The notes beneath the pieces were generated by a model. That model ran no database searches. It saw only the letters and a program-made list of their open reading frames with translations, and was not told where the DNA came from. From positions 169,413,098 to 169,477,097 of the forward strand of contig NC_062217.1 of assembly GCF_902686445.1 (NCBI RefSeq): a stretch of DNA of 64,000 bases, in the 5' to 3' direction. The stretch comes from Sciurus carolinensis (taxonomy: Eukaryota > Chordata > Mammalia > Rodentia > Sciuridae). The position numbers and the translations under genes are program-made. Positions 1 to 12,720 of the stretch are shown here, one piece after another (within the stretch, counting starts at the first letter, position 1; each line of letters starts with the position of its first letter).

Positions 1-47
1 GCTTGCAAGGCAAGCACTTTACCGACTGAGCTATCTCCCCAGCCCTT
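1..47 (-). mobile_element. ID SINE, cut by window edge
   Basis: The minus strand reads GGGCTGGGGAGATAGCTCAG, the tRNA-like head of a rodent ID SINE with box A. The rest lies outside the window. Confidence 0.8.
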
Positions 48-321
48 TAAAACAGATTTAAATGCATACATTTCTGGGAAAAAAATGTAAAGTACCAAAA
101 TGGGTACCAAAGGAGGTAGAAAAGTTAAATAGACCAATAGCCAGAAAAGAAAGTTTTTAAAAAAAAAAAAGAAGAAGAAGAAATAGAAGAGCCAGTAGAG
201 GCGGAGCTGGTCTGAGAGCTCAGCACTGTGGCCAGATACATACTTAATAGACCAAAAGCAACCGTGCTCCTTTGCTCCAGCAGGACCCACTGAAAAAGGC
301 AGCAAAAGTACAACAGCAGCA

Positions 322-410
322 GCTGGGGCTGCGGCTCAGAGGTGGAGCACTCGCCTAGCACGTGTGAGGCACTGGGTTCGAATCTCAGCACCACACACAC
401 ACAAAAAAAA
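322..410 (+). mobile_element. ID SINE
   Basis: Begins 'gctggggctgcggctcag', has the box B region 'gggttcgaatctcag' and ends in a (CA)/A-rich tail. It is tRNA-derived but not a tRNA gene. Confidence 0.85.
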
Positions 411-605
411 ACAAAATAGAGTTATAAAAAATATCTTTAAAAAATAAAAATATGCATAATAGCATTATCAGAAACAGCAAAAAATTTATGTGCATGTCTA
501 GGACCAAGCCCACCAAAGAAAGCATGAGATCTTTATGGAGAACATCCTGGATCAATTAAAGACACCAAAGATGCTGAGGGCCCGGATGTGTGGAGTAAGT
601 ATCAG

Positions 606-665
606 GGAAGCACTTGCCTGGCAGCGCAAGGCCCTGGGTTCCGTCCCCAGCACCGCACAAAACAG
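606..665 (+). mobile_element. ID SINE fragment
   Basis: Only the 3' half is clear ('gcacttgcctggcag … gggttccgtccccagcacc'). Confidence 0.65.
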
Positions 666-1437
666 AGCTGTTCCTGGGCAGCACACTTATCACGGAGTGG
701 GACAATATTCCTCAAACTAACGTACAGATTAAAAATAAACCAAATCCAATCAAAAGCACGGTCGCATATTTTCAAGAACTTTACAAACTGATTTGAAAAT
801 TCCTATGAAAAATTAAGATTCATGAGTGGCTCAAACAATTTTCTTCGTTAAAAAGATCAAAAAGTGTGGTGCTGGCATGGGAACAGATGAGACAATCAAA
901 GAAATGGAATGGAAACCCCAGCATCAAATCAGAAGGATGGAAACAGCATCGAAAACCACAGGGGCCGATGAATGATCTGGTGAGCGGCACGGGAATCTCA
1001 GCTGGTCCCACAGGGCTTTGGCTCTCTCCTTGTCCAGGCGACACTGCACCAGGTGACACTGGAGAGCGCCCGGCCTGCGCTCAGGCCACACCTGGGCCTC
1101 CCACGGCTGTGCTGCCTACGCGGCCATCACTGGCCTGGTACTGCTGTGCATCCTACAACTTCAGCATACATTTGTGACATCTTCTGATGTTTAATGCCCA
1201 TTAAGTGCTGATCTCATTCAAGTTTCCTGCATGGAAGAGTGGTTGAAAGAAGCAAGTCCTAAATGGAGAGCAGATCTTGAAATCCCTACACCACACTAAG
1301 CAGACGATTAGGCCAACAAAGGAAAGGTAAGCCCGAAGCACTTGGCTTCTGAAACCTAGAGGCAAAGTGTCCAGGATGAGCCACCAAGAAAAGATTCATC
1401 CTGGATAGTTACTTCCTTTAGAAATGGATATTTAGAG

Positions 1438-1632
1438 TAGGGCACAGTGGCGCACACCCAGAATCTCAGGAGGCTGAGGCAGGAGGATCGCGTGTTGGAG
1501 GCCAGCCTGGCAACTTAGGGAGACCTGTCTTAAAATAAAATAAAGACCTAGGGATGAAGCTCAGAGGTAGAATATTCACCTAGCGTGTGGAAGGCGCTGG
1601 GTTTATTCCCCAGTACGGCTAAAAAATAAAAA
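1438..1632 (+). mobile_element. Composite B1+ID SINE
   Basis: A 7SL-derived B1-like left half ('ggctgaggcaggaggatcgc') is joined to an ID right half ('gggatgaagctcagaggtag'), then an A-rich tail. Such dimers are typical of squirrel-related rodents. Confidence 0.8.
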
Positions 1633-1639
1633 TAAATAT

Positions 1640-3900
1640 ACCTGAAATTCTTAGTGCAGGTGATAAAGAAGAAGAGAACCTAAAAGCTCTACAGATACAA
1701 TTATCCATGGCATTTCAATATGGCATTTGGAGAGTTGTCACAAAGACAAGAATATGAAATTTAAAACATCATATGTATATATATAAAGTAACATGAAACA
1801 GCGTGAATCTATTACAGTGTATCTTAGACACACACATACATATTCCAAATTGTTTAAGGACTCTGTCTAAAGCCCACTTCCCAGCAACACAGCTCCATTC
1901 AGGCCCCTACTTAACCCAGGCTCACCTGCACACCCCCCGACTCACGGGCCTCCAGCTTCTGGCTCCACAGCCCCCACTCCAACCCTGGACAGGAGAGCAC
2001 AACCCCAGGAAGAGACAGAGACTCGGGTGAGGTCACACAGGGAGGGGAGCCATGGCCTCACCCACCTACACGCGGCCCGCCCCACCTCAACCAAGCCCTC
2101 AGGGAGCCACACACACCCCAGGATGGGCCCTAGAGGCCTTGGGGGTCAAGAATCTGGGAAAGATGTCCCGGATGTCACCCAGCCGACAATGTCAGTCTCC
2201 GTGGCTGTCTGAGTAACTGCTGTTCTTTGCTATTAACTAGATTTCAGTCTTGGTCGTCACAGAGGGAGAACAGAAGGACAGTCCCTCTATTTCAGGGACT
2301 CCCAAGGGAGCTCAACAGGGAGGGTGGACACTCCCCCCATCCCCACACTATGTGCCAGGGAGCTGGCCATCTCAGGACCTCGGGAGGGGCTGTCAACAGG
2401 TGGCTCTTACCCACCTTCCCTGCAGTGCCAGGCTTCACGGGGGCCCAGGACCGGCTGGCGCACCCCAGCAGCACAGCTCCTGGGGAGGAGGGAACAAGCA
2501 CAGTGCTCACGGAGCCCGGTCTCCAGGCGCCAGACCGAGCAGAGGCTCTGGCGCTTGTCTGTCCAGTCCATTCATCTGGCCACCGTGGGAACGTGAAGTG
2601 CATCCTGGACTCTTCCAGTCAATGAGCCTGACCCCTTTACCCACCAGACGTCTCCTTCTGCCCTTTTAGGATGAAACGCTGTGAGCAGGACTAAAGCTCC
2701 TGCTTTCGTTAGATCTCCCAGGCTTTCTGCAGGAGTCGCCCCATCTCTTGGACCCCTCTGCAGCTCTGGGACGGCCTTGGGCCCACCACGCTGTGCATCA
2801 CCCTCTCTTGTATCCCAAACCTCCATCCCCCTGAGCACTGGGCCTTCACATAGGTAGCCCCTGTCTGGGCCACTGTCCCCTGATGCTGGGGACGGTCGGT
2901 TCCACAGGCCTGAAAACCTGCTCCTGCCTGCCTTGGGGGCTTGGCAGCTGCTTTCACTGACCCTTAAGAAACTCCCAGGAGGAGAGCAACAGCTATGTCT
3001 GTTACCTTCACCATGTTGAGAAGAGAAAACAGGCTCAGAGAGGGTGGGCAGGAACTCAGGTCACCCCACTGGAAAGAGATGGTCTGCTCTGGGGCCAAAC
3101 TTCAGTCAGCAGAATCCGTGCTCTTTCCTTGGTGCCCCTCTAACCCTCTGTGCTGGGATCTGGTCCTAGCGCTGGACTGTCCCTACCCTGCCAGGTCACT
3201 CCGCTTCCCTGCATCCCCATGGACACTCCTCTCTGGCACAACTCTGTCCCTGGAAGAGGGGCACTGGAAATCCGCCTCACCTCCAGCTCACGGGGCCCCA
3301 CCCAAGTCGTGGTCCAGCCCGTAGTTCCTGGGAACTAGGGACTGGGGCTGGGAATGCAGCCAAGAGAGCAGAGGAGCTGAGAGGAGCAGGCCGGGCCCGC
3401 GTGGGGACACGGGCGCCTGGAGGAGCAGGAGGGACGGAGCACTCTCAGCCAGGTGGGCTGAGGGGCTGCGGGGCAGAAGTCCTCACTAGGGCCTACGAGG
3501 GGCTTAGCCCTGGGATCACACAGAGCCCGCGCGGGCGGCCCCAGCAGGCCCAGCCTCGGGTCGGGGGAGACTTAATGGCCTGGGCTGCAGTCGCCACCAA
3601 CATAAAGTTTTCTTGTTCCCCAGCAATTTTAACAAGGTATTTATGGACGCAGGACAAGCTCGGGACAACACCCGGCTTATGCGGCTGGCTGTCCAGACAA
3701 TCAGGGCAAAGAGGCGGGTCAGCACAAGGGCCCAGTGATAAAGGCCACAAAGGCAGGCAGAACTGAGGGCCATTGACTCTAGCACACGGGGATGGGCCTC
3801 CCCGCCTTGTTAGCATGCAGCCTCATGGAAGTGGGGACACAGCATCGTCCCCAGACTCCTAGGCCTGGGGAGCTCACCACCAACACCAGCATCTCCCCCC
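1640..3900. other. Intergenic stretch, nothing recognised
   Basis: GC-moderate unique-looking sequence with several overlapping 60-140-codon open frames on both strands. None shows a domain, conserved start or splice pattern I can support. Confidence 0.6.
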
Positions 3901-3903
3901 CCA

Positions 3904-3952
<49 letters not shown>
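3904..3952. repeat. (CA)n microsatellite
   Basis: About 24 uninterrupted CA units after a C-run. Likely polymorphic in length. The Cys-Val open frames read through it are artefacts. Confidence 0.97.
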
Positions 3953-3953
<1 letters not shown>

Positions 3954-3954
3954 T

Positions 3955-4062
3955 GACACAGGTCTCTCTCTGTGTTGTGCAGGCTGATCCCAAACTCCAG
4001 GACTCCAGTCTCCTGAGTGGCTGGGACTATAGGCACAGGCCACACTGCTGGGCTCCAAGACC
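3955..4062 (-). mobile_element. B1-like SINE
   Basis: Reverse-complement B1 features: 'gtctctctctgtgttgtgcaggctg' and 'gagtggctgggactataggc'. Confidence 0.75.
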
Positions 4063-4850
4063 AATTTTTAAATGTAGTCACGAAGGCCACTGGAACCAGG
4101 GCCTCCGAGTGGCTGCTCCCCACAGCACCAAGGGTCCTGAGAACACCTTCGGCCCCCACAGACCGCCCCCTTGCTCAGGAAGCCCACACGCTTCATCACA
4201 TAGGTCATTATCGGCCCAGTTCTGCTCATCGCAATGGCCACAACTGGGGTCCAAGGTGAGTGAGATGAGCCCTCACGTGGAGCGTGATTCCAGCCCAAAG
4301 CAGAAGACCCCCGAGCTTCCGCTCCTCTGTCCCAAGTGACTGAGACTTCCGTGGTTCCCTGTGTGTGACCACCACCTACCGAGGACTTAGCACACACCAC
4401 CCCCGGGTCAGGGCTGCACCCAGAAGATTGGACTCAGGCCCCCTCACGACTTGAGGGTCAGTGCGCCACCCTCAGCCCCACATCAGAGCTGAGTGATCTG
4501 TTCCAGAGTGGCCCTGAGGCCATGGGATGGAGGCTCCATCCTGGATGCACGGAGGGCCTTGAGGTGGGGAGACCGTCCTGGGTGATCAGGTGGGTCCAAC
4601 ACAATCCAGGGTCCTGGTCGAGAGGGAGCCGGAGGACCAGGTCCAGAGAAGGACTCGTGACGACAGAAGAGGGTGGAGCGATGAGCTCTGGAGATGGAGG
4701 AGGACGGTGGCCAAGAAATGCGGGCCTCTGGAAACCGGAGAGGGCAGGAAAGTCGTCCCCTGGAGCCCTCAGGAGCACCGCCTCTCCACCGCTGTGGTCG
4801 CCCAGCGACACTGACTTTGGTCAGTGTCCAAAACCGAAAGATAAGAAACG

Positions 4851-4955
4851 GGGGCCAGGGACGCAGCCCGGTGGCAGAGTGCTTGCCTAGCACACAGCAG
4901 GCCCTGGGCTCCCTCCCCAGCACCGCAGATGATGATGACGATGACGATGATGAAG
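4851..4955 (+). mobile_element. ID SINE with (GAT)n tail
   Basis: ID body ending 'ctccctccccagcaccgca' followed directly by a (GAT/GAC)n microsatellite (4927-4953), which has grown from the SINE tail. Confidence 0.8.
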
Positions 4956-4964
4956 AACTGGGTT

Positions 4965-5040
4965 GTCAGGCCACCACGTCGGGAGCGATTCGCAGACTCC
5001 CGAGCCACTGGGATTATAGGCGTGGCCCCCGCGCCTGGTA
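4965..5040 (-). mobile_element. B1-like SINE fragment
   Basis: Contains 'cgagccactgggattatagg' and '…ccccgcgcctgg', the reverse complement of the B1 5' end. Confidence 0.7.
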
Positions 5041-5334
5041 AACCCGGTGCCTTTTAAAGCCTGTTTTCTACACGCAAAGGGCAGAATTGGGCACTGTTTC
5101 TGATCAAAGGAGACATTTCTGTAAGAGGTCCAGGGTTCCCAGTTTTGGCGGGACTCACTGCCTTGTGAGCGGGTGTTGGAGCTGCTGTTTCCTGTGGCTG
5201 CCGTAAAGAATCGCATAGTCCACACAGCACCTCCCACCTTTGCCTGCAGGCCCTCTGCCTCTGGAATTCTGGTGGAGGCCAGGAGCAACATAAGAGAGTG
5301 GTTTTAAGAATGTGGCCTTGGTGGCCACATCTGG

Positions 5335-5450
5335 GTTAGGACCCTGACTCCTCCAGAACTGTGTGTTCTTGGGTGAGTTGCTTAGCCTCTCTGAATCTTT
5401 ATCTGTAAAATGAGAATGATCATACCAAGGATTTTTAATAGATATCTACA
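5335..5450 (+). mobile_element. MIR element
   Basis: Clear MIR core: 'cttgggtgagttgcttagcc' then 'tctgtaaaatgagaatgat'. Ancient mammalian SINE. Confidence 0.7.
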
Positions 5451-8400
5451 AGTCTTTTTCTTCCCAGGAACCCTTCCTCCTCCTGATGACGGAACATGTC
5501 CTTCTTGAAGTAAATTCACTCTAGTCCTTGAGGGATGAGCCCAGGTCTCCAGAGTCTCATCAAGGTTTTCCTAGGACTTTTCTGGCTAAAGGGGACTATG
5601 TGTTTGGGCTGATGCTGCTGTGAAGTTTGAGGCGCATCTCCTTTCAGGCAGCCATCTTGGCCATGCTGCAGAACACCTCTGGGGATGACAGAGGGTCAGA
5701 GGACCTGGGACGCAGCCTCTAAATGCCAACCAGGGATATGGGCTTCTGATGACCTCTCTGGCTTATAGATCCAGCCGGGGTTGAAGCTAAACCCACTGCT
5801 GAACTTTTTAGTTACATGAACCAATTAGTTTCCTTTTTAGCTTAAGCTAGCTAGAACTTGGTTTCTTCATCGAAGCCTCCGAGAAGCACAGGACAAGGGC
5901 TGAGCATGCATCCCAGGAAAGTGCACCGGGTTTTCTCCTCCAGGACACAGGAAGTGGTCAGACGCTGGGTACCTCGGCCCACCACAATCCCAGGACTCAG
6001 CAAAACTTGGGTGAGGTCAGGCACCCTAGCCTCACACAATTTTGTCCTGTGCTTAGCATTTTGTTGTGGACATATTTCCATGTCATCGATGTTCTTTGAA
6101 AGTCTTATCTGTACTGTGTATGGGAATGAGGATTTCCCATCAGACTCTCGTGCCATCTGTCTATCATCCGACACTGGGGCTGTTTTCTAGTTCCCACTTT
6201 GTAAGTTGTGTTGTAAAGTCTTGTCTGTGCGCAGGCCTCTGGCTGCCTGAGTGCTTTTCTGGGATAGGTTTCTGGGAGTAGAACGACTGGTCTGAACACT
6301 TTTAGAGCTCTGAACAGCTGTGGAGATGCTCGGTTGGGGAACAGCATCTGTGACACCCCATTCCTCTCTTAATAAACCTTCATCGCCGGAAATTTTTCCA
6401 CCGCCACCGCTGATCTAGTGCTATGGACTGAGAGCTGTGGTAAGCATGCCAGACGTGCTTCCTTATTTGTAACAGCCCAATCACATACAGATGGTTACTG
6501 CCCAGTTTTGGAGAAAAAGAAACTGAGGCTCAAAGATTTGCAATTTGACAAAGGCAACACAACTAGAAAGGGTGGAGGCAAAATGTGCTCTAGGTTTGTG
6601 TGACAAAATCCTGTGCTGTCTTCTGCCACCAAACCCTTACAGGAGGGAGCAATCACTTCCTGCCAGGAGTTCTACCTGAAAATAATTCCCCCTAGTCATT
6701 GACTGGACATTTCCTGTGTAACACCACAACATATCCTACTGGAAGCACATTCTAAATTATTTTGGGGTCCTAGATCATACAGGTACACCCTAAGAACATC
6801 AGGGCTGTTTGCATTGAGGACATTTCTAACCCAAGCATAGTTGCATGTACTTATGATGCAAGGTCCTGTGTGGTACAGGAAGCCCCATGAATTGAGTGTC
6901 TTGTGGTCTGGGGTCTTTGAGATGCAAATCATTCCCTTGGCCAAATTGGGCACTGGTTTACTGTTCCCACCAGTGCAACTATCTTGTCACCTCCTGGACA
7001 AGGTTAGGGTAACAAAGCAAAGAGCAGGTACTGAGCAGGCAGCACTCACTGAACATCCCCCCAGGACTGAAGGAGAGAGAGAAGAACCTTTGGGGATTTG
7101 GGCAACCATGGGAGTGAGGCACAGGAGCAGAAACCTCAGGGCAGGACAAAGGCTCTAATGTTCCGGAGTATTTCTGGGTCTTTGTTTTGGACTTGGACTT
7201 GCTGTCTGAGTTCCAGGGTGCAATGTCTGCAATGACTCCCCACCCTCACCTCTATCATCCCTGATTGGGCTTGTGACCTGCCAGCTGGACCCTTTGGCCA
7301 GAGCCCATGAATGGTGACCTGGACCTTAGTGTGGTCTAACTCCTGCTATCTCCAGGGGGCCTACCTACCACTCACTCTCCTAGTCCCCCCACCAGTGCTA
7401 GACCCAGTGGTCAGCCTGTAACTACCTGGAGACTAAAGCCAGGTGTGTCCAGGACCAGGGCTAGCCAACTCCAGAAGGCTCCCAGGAGCTGGTGTCCAGA
7501 ACCAAGACTGACTAGAGAGAGGAAGAAGGATTGAGCACCACTGCCCAGTGACCTGCAGCAAATCAACAGAGGGAATCCTGTCTTCATGGGCACCCCCTCC
7601 CACACTGCGTGCCTGTCCCCTAACTGGCTGTGACGCTGTGAGCTAAGGCCACCTTCCTTCTTATCCCTTGGAGCCCCTCACTGAGTCTCCGCAGAGTCAG
7701 AGTTAGCTGGTCCCAGCCCCCAGGGTTCACCCTGCCTTCTTCCAAAGGCACTGTTAAGAAGCCTCACACTGCGACATCACGTCCTCCCAGATTACAGCAC
7801 GGGAGCCTAATAGTGAGGGAGGACGCGGTGAGGGACCGGTCAGGGCCGTATTCCCTCGTCGTTGCTGTGGGCATTTGGACAGGAAGACAACTGTCCGCCT
7901 GCCTAGAGCACAGTCTCCATCCCCTTGGCCCACTGAAATCCTCCCCAGGGTGCCTGCCAGTGCCAGACAAAGGGGGGCTCAAGGACTGGGGTCCCGCTCT
8001 GTCCTCTACCGCCTACCCCTGTTAGATTTCTGAGCTTGGCTATAAAGGAACTTTTTAAAAATTCCACTCTAAAGAGCTGGCCAGTGCTCTGCCCCCATTT
8101 CTGGGCACACCTCTTGAGGGGCGAGGGGTGGTCTCTCCCAGCCCCCCAGCCCCGGGGGTTTCACGGGAGCTGGGCCTGAGCTTTCTCTACACACATGAAC
8201 ATCTTGGAGCAGCCTGAGAAGATGGGGCCCTGCCCCTCTTTCTGGACCCACATCTGGGGCCTCCCAAGGACAGTCGAGGGAGTTCTGGGTGCAGTGCAGG
8301 ATGGCAAATGTGTGGCACAGAGTGCTCGTGACAGTCGGTGGCCCTGTCATCACGGGAGGGTGAGGAGGTGAACTTGAGGGGCCACATGAATACAGCCATT

Positions 8401-11400
8401 GAACCGGCACTGCCTACCTCAGGTCCTGGGGATTAAGTGGGGTCCTGGTTGTGGGGTCTGCCCTGGAGTCTGACACTCGGTGCCCGTGAAGGAAGGGTGG
8501 GCCCGTCACCACCTGGAGGGAGGAGACCAAGCCCACTGCCGGCCTCCTGGGAAGATGGCCAGCCCTGCCTGCCAGAGCGGCCACAGCCCTGTGCGTTCCC
8601 TGCAAACAAGGCCTTGTGGAAGGAGACGCCACCCAGGCAGGGCCCGCCTGGAGGGGAGGGAGGAGGCACAGTGGTAGGGACAGAGGGACCCTAAGCTCCA
8701 GCTGGAAGAAGGCTCTGCAGCCAGGCCCAGGAGGGAAGGGTCAGGACAGAGCCAAAGAAGATGCTGAGTGTGGCGAGTGCTGAGGGCCCCCTGAGGCCTC
8801 CCGAGTCCAGCGCAAGGTGAACCCCAGCCTGCGACCCTGTCATTCCCAGGCCTGCATCTCTGCTTCTGCCACGGCCTCCCGGCACCAAGGGTGTGCTCGA
8901 AGCCCAAATCAGCCTCGCTGGGCTGAATCAGGGCGTCTGCAGGGCCAGGCTCCCTCTGGGAGTTCCTTTCCTCCCTGTCCCAGCTAATGGCGCCTCGGTT
9001 GGGGCTGCGCACCTTGTTTCTAAGGCCCGCGTCTTCCAACGCTCTGCTGTCTGCATGTTGGCCTGGGCTCTGTGTCGAGTCCTCCTCTGCCTCCCTTCCA
9101 TTTGGGACCCACCAGATGATCTGGGATCGTCTTCCCACCCGGAGGACCTTCGTCCCAGCTGCCCATCACCTGCCCCCGGCAGGCTGATGATTCCAGCGGA
9201 CTGGAATCTTCCGGGGGACCCGTATTCAGCCTGTAGCTACCTATGTGAACGGGTGTGTGTAAACGAGTGAGTGTGCGTGTGAGTGAATGTGTGTGCACTG
9301 TGGTGAGCGTGCGTGTGTGTGCGTGCGTGTGTGAGATTTATTAGGGGTTTGGCGTCGCCCAGCTGTGGGAGCTGATCCTTCTGCACGTGGGGTCTGAAGG
9401 CAGAGGGGAGGGCGGACGTGGGGTGGGAAGTCGGAAACACAGATGGACGGAGCCCACAGAGGTGGACTGGACCCACCTGGATCTCTCCCCACCCTCAGTG
9501 CCCCGCTGTGATGGTGGCGTGTCCTGCATTGGACCTTCCTCTAGCCCAGGGGCTGGGAGGTGGAGGGTTGGCCGGAGCTGCCAGTGGACATGCAGGTGAG
9601 CGGCCATGTGTGCAAGCCGCCGTGGGGCCCTGAGCCCGGCACCAGCCTCCGGGGAGAAAGGAACAGGGCCTCCACCTCACACTGCCTTCGACATCTCACA
9701 CAAAACAGCTCCTGACTGAGCGGAAAGGATACAGGGACGGGAATTCTGAGAAACACATCTACCACACACAGATGGCCACCAGGGACACTGGTGCCCTGGC
9801 CTATGGACTAGAGTGACCAGAGGTGGCCACAGGACATCCTGCCCTGCAGTGGACCTCCGCCTTCCAGTCCAGAGGCCTCCTTTCCTCCCGTTTTGGAGGC
9901 GGCATTCCCTTACCTTAACCCTGGCCCCAGCAAGGGCCCATCCTGGGCCATCTCAGGAGTCCTCCTTAACAGGGACCTCAGTCAGCAAGGACTGGGTCTT
10001 GGTGGTACCAGCCTCCCAAAGCCCCTGGCCCTTCTAACCTCCTCCCCAGGAGCCTCCTCCCTGCCCAGGTTCCATATCTGCACAACAAAGGGAGACTCCA
10101 CTCCAGGAAAGCACAGAAGGTGAGCTACTTCAGCTCTGGAACCCTGAGCCACACATCCAGCTCCGGAAGGAGCAGCTGTGAGGGTAGGAGAGACAGCAGG
10201 AGCCGGGCTCACCCGACGTTAGGGATTCTCACTGAGAGACGGGACTGCGGTGATTTTTCTACCTTCTTGTGTATTTTTCTCTCATTGAAGTGTTTCTCCA
10301 TGAGCATAATTACTTCTTGATCAGGAAAAAAAGATGTCTAACACAGTCTGGTTTTCATCCACTCCCTTGCTCACTCAGAGCAGATCTTCTTACCAGGGCA
10401 AGGCAGCGGCAGGGGACTGGGCCCAGCTGTCCCCGTGCTGTCAGTGTGGCATGGCGGGACTATTCCCTACGTAGACAAGCAGTGAGGCTGCTTCCCTCGG
10501 CCTGGCAGACTCCATGAGCAAACCTGGGGCATGAAACTTCCGAAAGGTCTCGTCATCAGTCTCCAGCCTCCCAGTGTGGCTGACTGTCACGAAGACCTCG
10601 GGGAGGCGCCTTCATCCATGCAGGACCTGCCCAGACGTGAGGGTCCGCAGCCCACCTGCCTCACACATCGGAACTCACCGGCGTGACGTGCACAGTCCTG
10701 GGGAGCAGGAGTCTTCACACCGTGGAGAGACTTTGAGAGGAGGGAAGGCCAGTGACGAAGCCTTGCAGAGAGCCACAGCCTGCCCACGGGGCCACAAGGA
10801 CCGGCCAGGAGAGGCCAGGGCTTGACCCGGCTCCTCTCAGGCCGTTCGGTCCCAGGTCACGGGCCTGCAGTCCCTGCTCAGCCTCCTCACTCCAGGGCTG
10901 CAGAGTGAACTGCGGACGGCGGTCAGTGCCTCCAGGCTCTTGGCCTCAGGGACCAAACCGTTTCCCGTAGCTCAGGGCGGATGCCCTACTCTAAGGGCCA
11001 GAGACAGCAGATACCCAGGCAGGATGGTCATTTGGCGCCTCCTAATTGATATTCCTGATATGCCTGCACAGATGTCTTTATTGACTTCAGGGAAGGAACT
11101 CATGCCACCCACACTGGGTGCAAAGTCCACCACTTATCACATGAGGTTTACCCACCCAGGCAGCAGCCAGAGCCCCCGAGAGGCGGGCCACGTCTCCTCA
11201 CTCCTGAAGAGAAGCCTGGGCAGGAGCAGAGCCGGCTCAGACCTCGCTGATCGGCTCTGTCTTCCCAGGTGCTGCTGTGCCTCCTGGGCAGGCGCCTGGG
11301 ACCGCTGCCCAGTCTCCCTTCAACATGTTGCGCCCACTCCACAGAAGCACCATGGTCCCCACCAAGTTCCGCACTCCTTTCCTTTGTTGACCACCCTTCT
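5450..11400. other. Intergenic stretch, mostly unrecognised
   Basis: About 6 kb with few young SINEs. Recognisable pieces are a probable MIR relic (6455-6600, minus), a diffuse LINE-like piece near 6050-6340 and an imperfect GT repeat (9246-9340). A 210-codon minus-strand open frame at 8506-9138 overlaps several other frames in GC-rich DNA and resembles no protein I know. No gene is supported. Confidence 0.6.
9246..9340. repeat. Imperfect (GT)n tract
   Basis: Alternating purine-pyrimidine stretch of GTGTGT/GCGTGT units with interruptions; a possible Z-DNA former. Confidence 0.85.
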
Positions 11401-11407
11401 GTCCAGC

Positions 11408-11502
11408 CTGCCAGGCCCCATTTATTTGTTTTGAGGCCGGGCCTCACTAAGTTGCTGAGCTGACCTCCTGTCCGAGCCTCCGGAGTCGCTGGATGCCAGG
11501 CC
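11408..11502 (-). mobile_element. B1-like SINE fragment
   Basis: Reverse-complement B1: 'tgaggccgggcctcactaag' and 'cgagcctccggagtcgctgg'. Confidence 0.6.
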
Positions 11503-11654
11503 CCATCTGAAGGGCACCCCCGCTGCTCGGTGCTGGTGCTGGTTGCTGTTCACGGCCACCTGCCTGGGGTCCTCTTCGTCTTCCTCCCCCACAGCCTTGA
11601 GGTTGCCACCTGTCTTTCCCTCACTTTTGACCTCTGGCCCCTGGCACAGTGCTG

Positions 11655-12160
11655 GCACTGCGTGCACCCTACAAACCCTGGCTGAATTTTAAATTGCTCG
11701 TTGATTCCGAACATTAATCCCCCTCCGGCTTTCTCGCCAGTCAAGTGTACATTGATTCAAGATGCCCTGCTGGGCAGGAACCAATGAGCCGGGGAGACCA
11801 AGGAAGCCCCCTCGGCCGGCTGGGGGACCTCCACACCCGGGCTTTTCGTTTTCCCTTCACGCATGTGTGTTGGGGGAACCCAGTTCACGCTTGAATAAAT
11901 GTGCAGTTCCTTGTGAACGTCAATGTGGAAGTGTGATAAATCACGGCAAACAAGAGGCGCCGTGGCAGGGGAGGACAGGAACGGCTTTCACCAGCACTAT
12001 CGGAAGGAGGCAGCGACATCAATAATGCTGCCCGTCAGAGCTGAGGAAGGAAATCAAAGCCCTTACTGTGGAGGATGCTGTGTAATTGATGCGCCGTATT
12101 CATGGGATTGGACTCTGATCAATGCAGACTGCAGAGGACCTAAAGGTTGCTGAGCTGGGG
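11655..12160. promoter_or_regulatory. Candidate conserved non-coding element
   Basis: Repeat-free block with many homeodomain-type cores, including TGATAAATCA (11934-11943), which holds a PBX/HOX-like site in both directions, plus ATTGATTC, CAATAAT and GTAATTGATG cores. There is no long open frame. Regulatory function is inferred only from motif density and absence of repeats in a SINE-rich region. Confidence 0.35.
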
Positions 12161-12289
12161 TGGAGAAGGGTAGAGGTTACGCGGCACTCAGGCCAAATAG
12201 CCAGCAACATCAGAGTCAGGCAGACACTGAGGGCACGAAGACAACCCACCTCAGGCTACTCCACTGACGGGTGCCTCTTAGCAGAATAC

Positions 12290-12720
12290 ATTAGGCCACT
12301 TTTTGTTGCTATAACAAAATACCTGAGGCTAGAAATTTTATAAAGAGGTTTATTTAGCTCACAGTTTTGAAGGCCAAAAGTCCAATATCTGGTGGTCCCA
12401 TCTATTTGGCATCCGGTGACGGCCTCATGGTAGATGACTTCACAATGACAAAAGCCCAAGCAGAGGAGATCCCAAGGGGAGAGGAAGCCAGAGGGATTCA
12501 GGGGCCAGGTTCATTCATTTTATGCATTCTTGGGAACTAATCGTGGTCCCACAAAAGTTATAGTCATCCCTCCCCAGGGCAGTACCCCCAGTGGCCTCAC
12601 CACCTTCCACGAAGCCCCACCTCTTAAAGGGTTCACCTCCTCAACACCACCACACTGGGGACCAAGCTTCCAGCATGTGAGCCTTTGGGGACCCACACGG
12701 ACAAGCCACAGCACAGGAGC
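12290..12720 (+). repeat. Interspersed repeat, copy 1 of a shared family
   Basis: Shares order and wording with 51617-52020: 'taacaaaatacctgaggc', 'aggtttattt', 'cctcatggt', a central purine-rich part, then 'ccacctc … caccacc'. This is the common mammalian 'ctcacagttctggaggc' type of old repeat; I do not assign a family name. Confidence 0.6.

Noticed and set aside
3779..4159. Cys/Val-repeat protein
   Set aside because: Translation of the (CA)n microsatellite.
8506..9138. 210-codon minus-strand open frame
   Set aside because: Lies in GC-rich DNA where several frames on both strands are open together; no domain, start context or splice pattern supports a gene.
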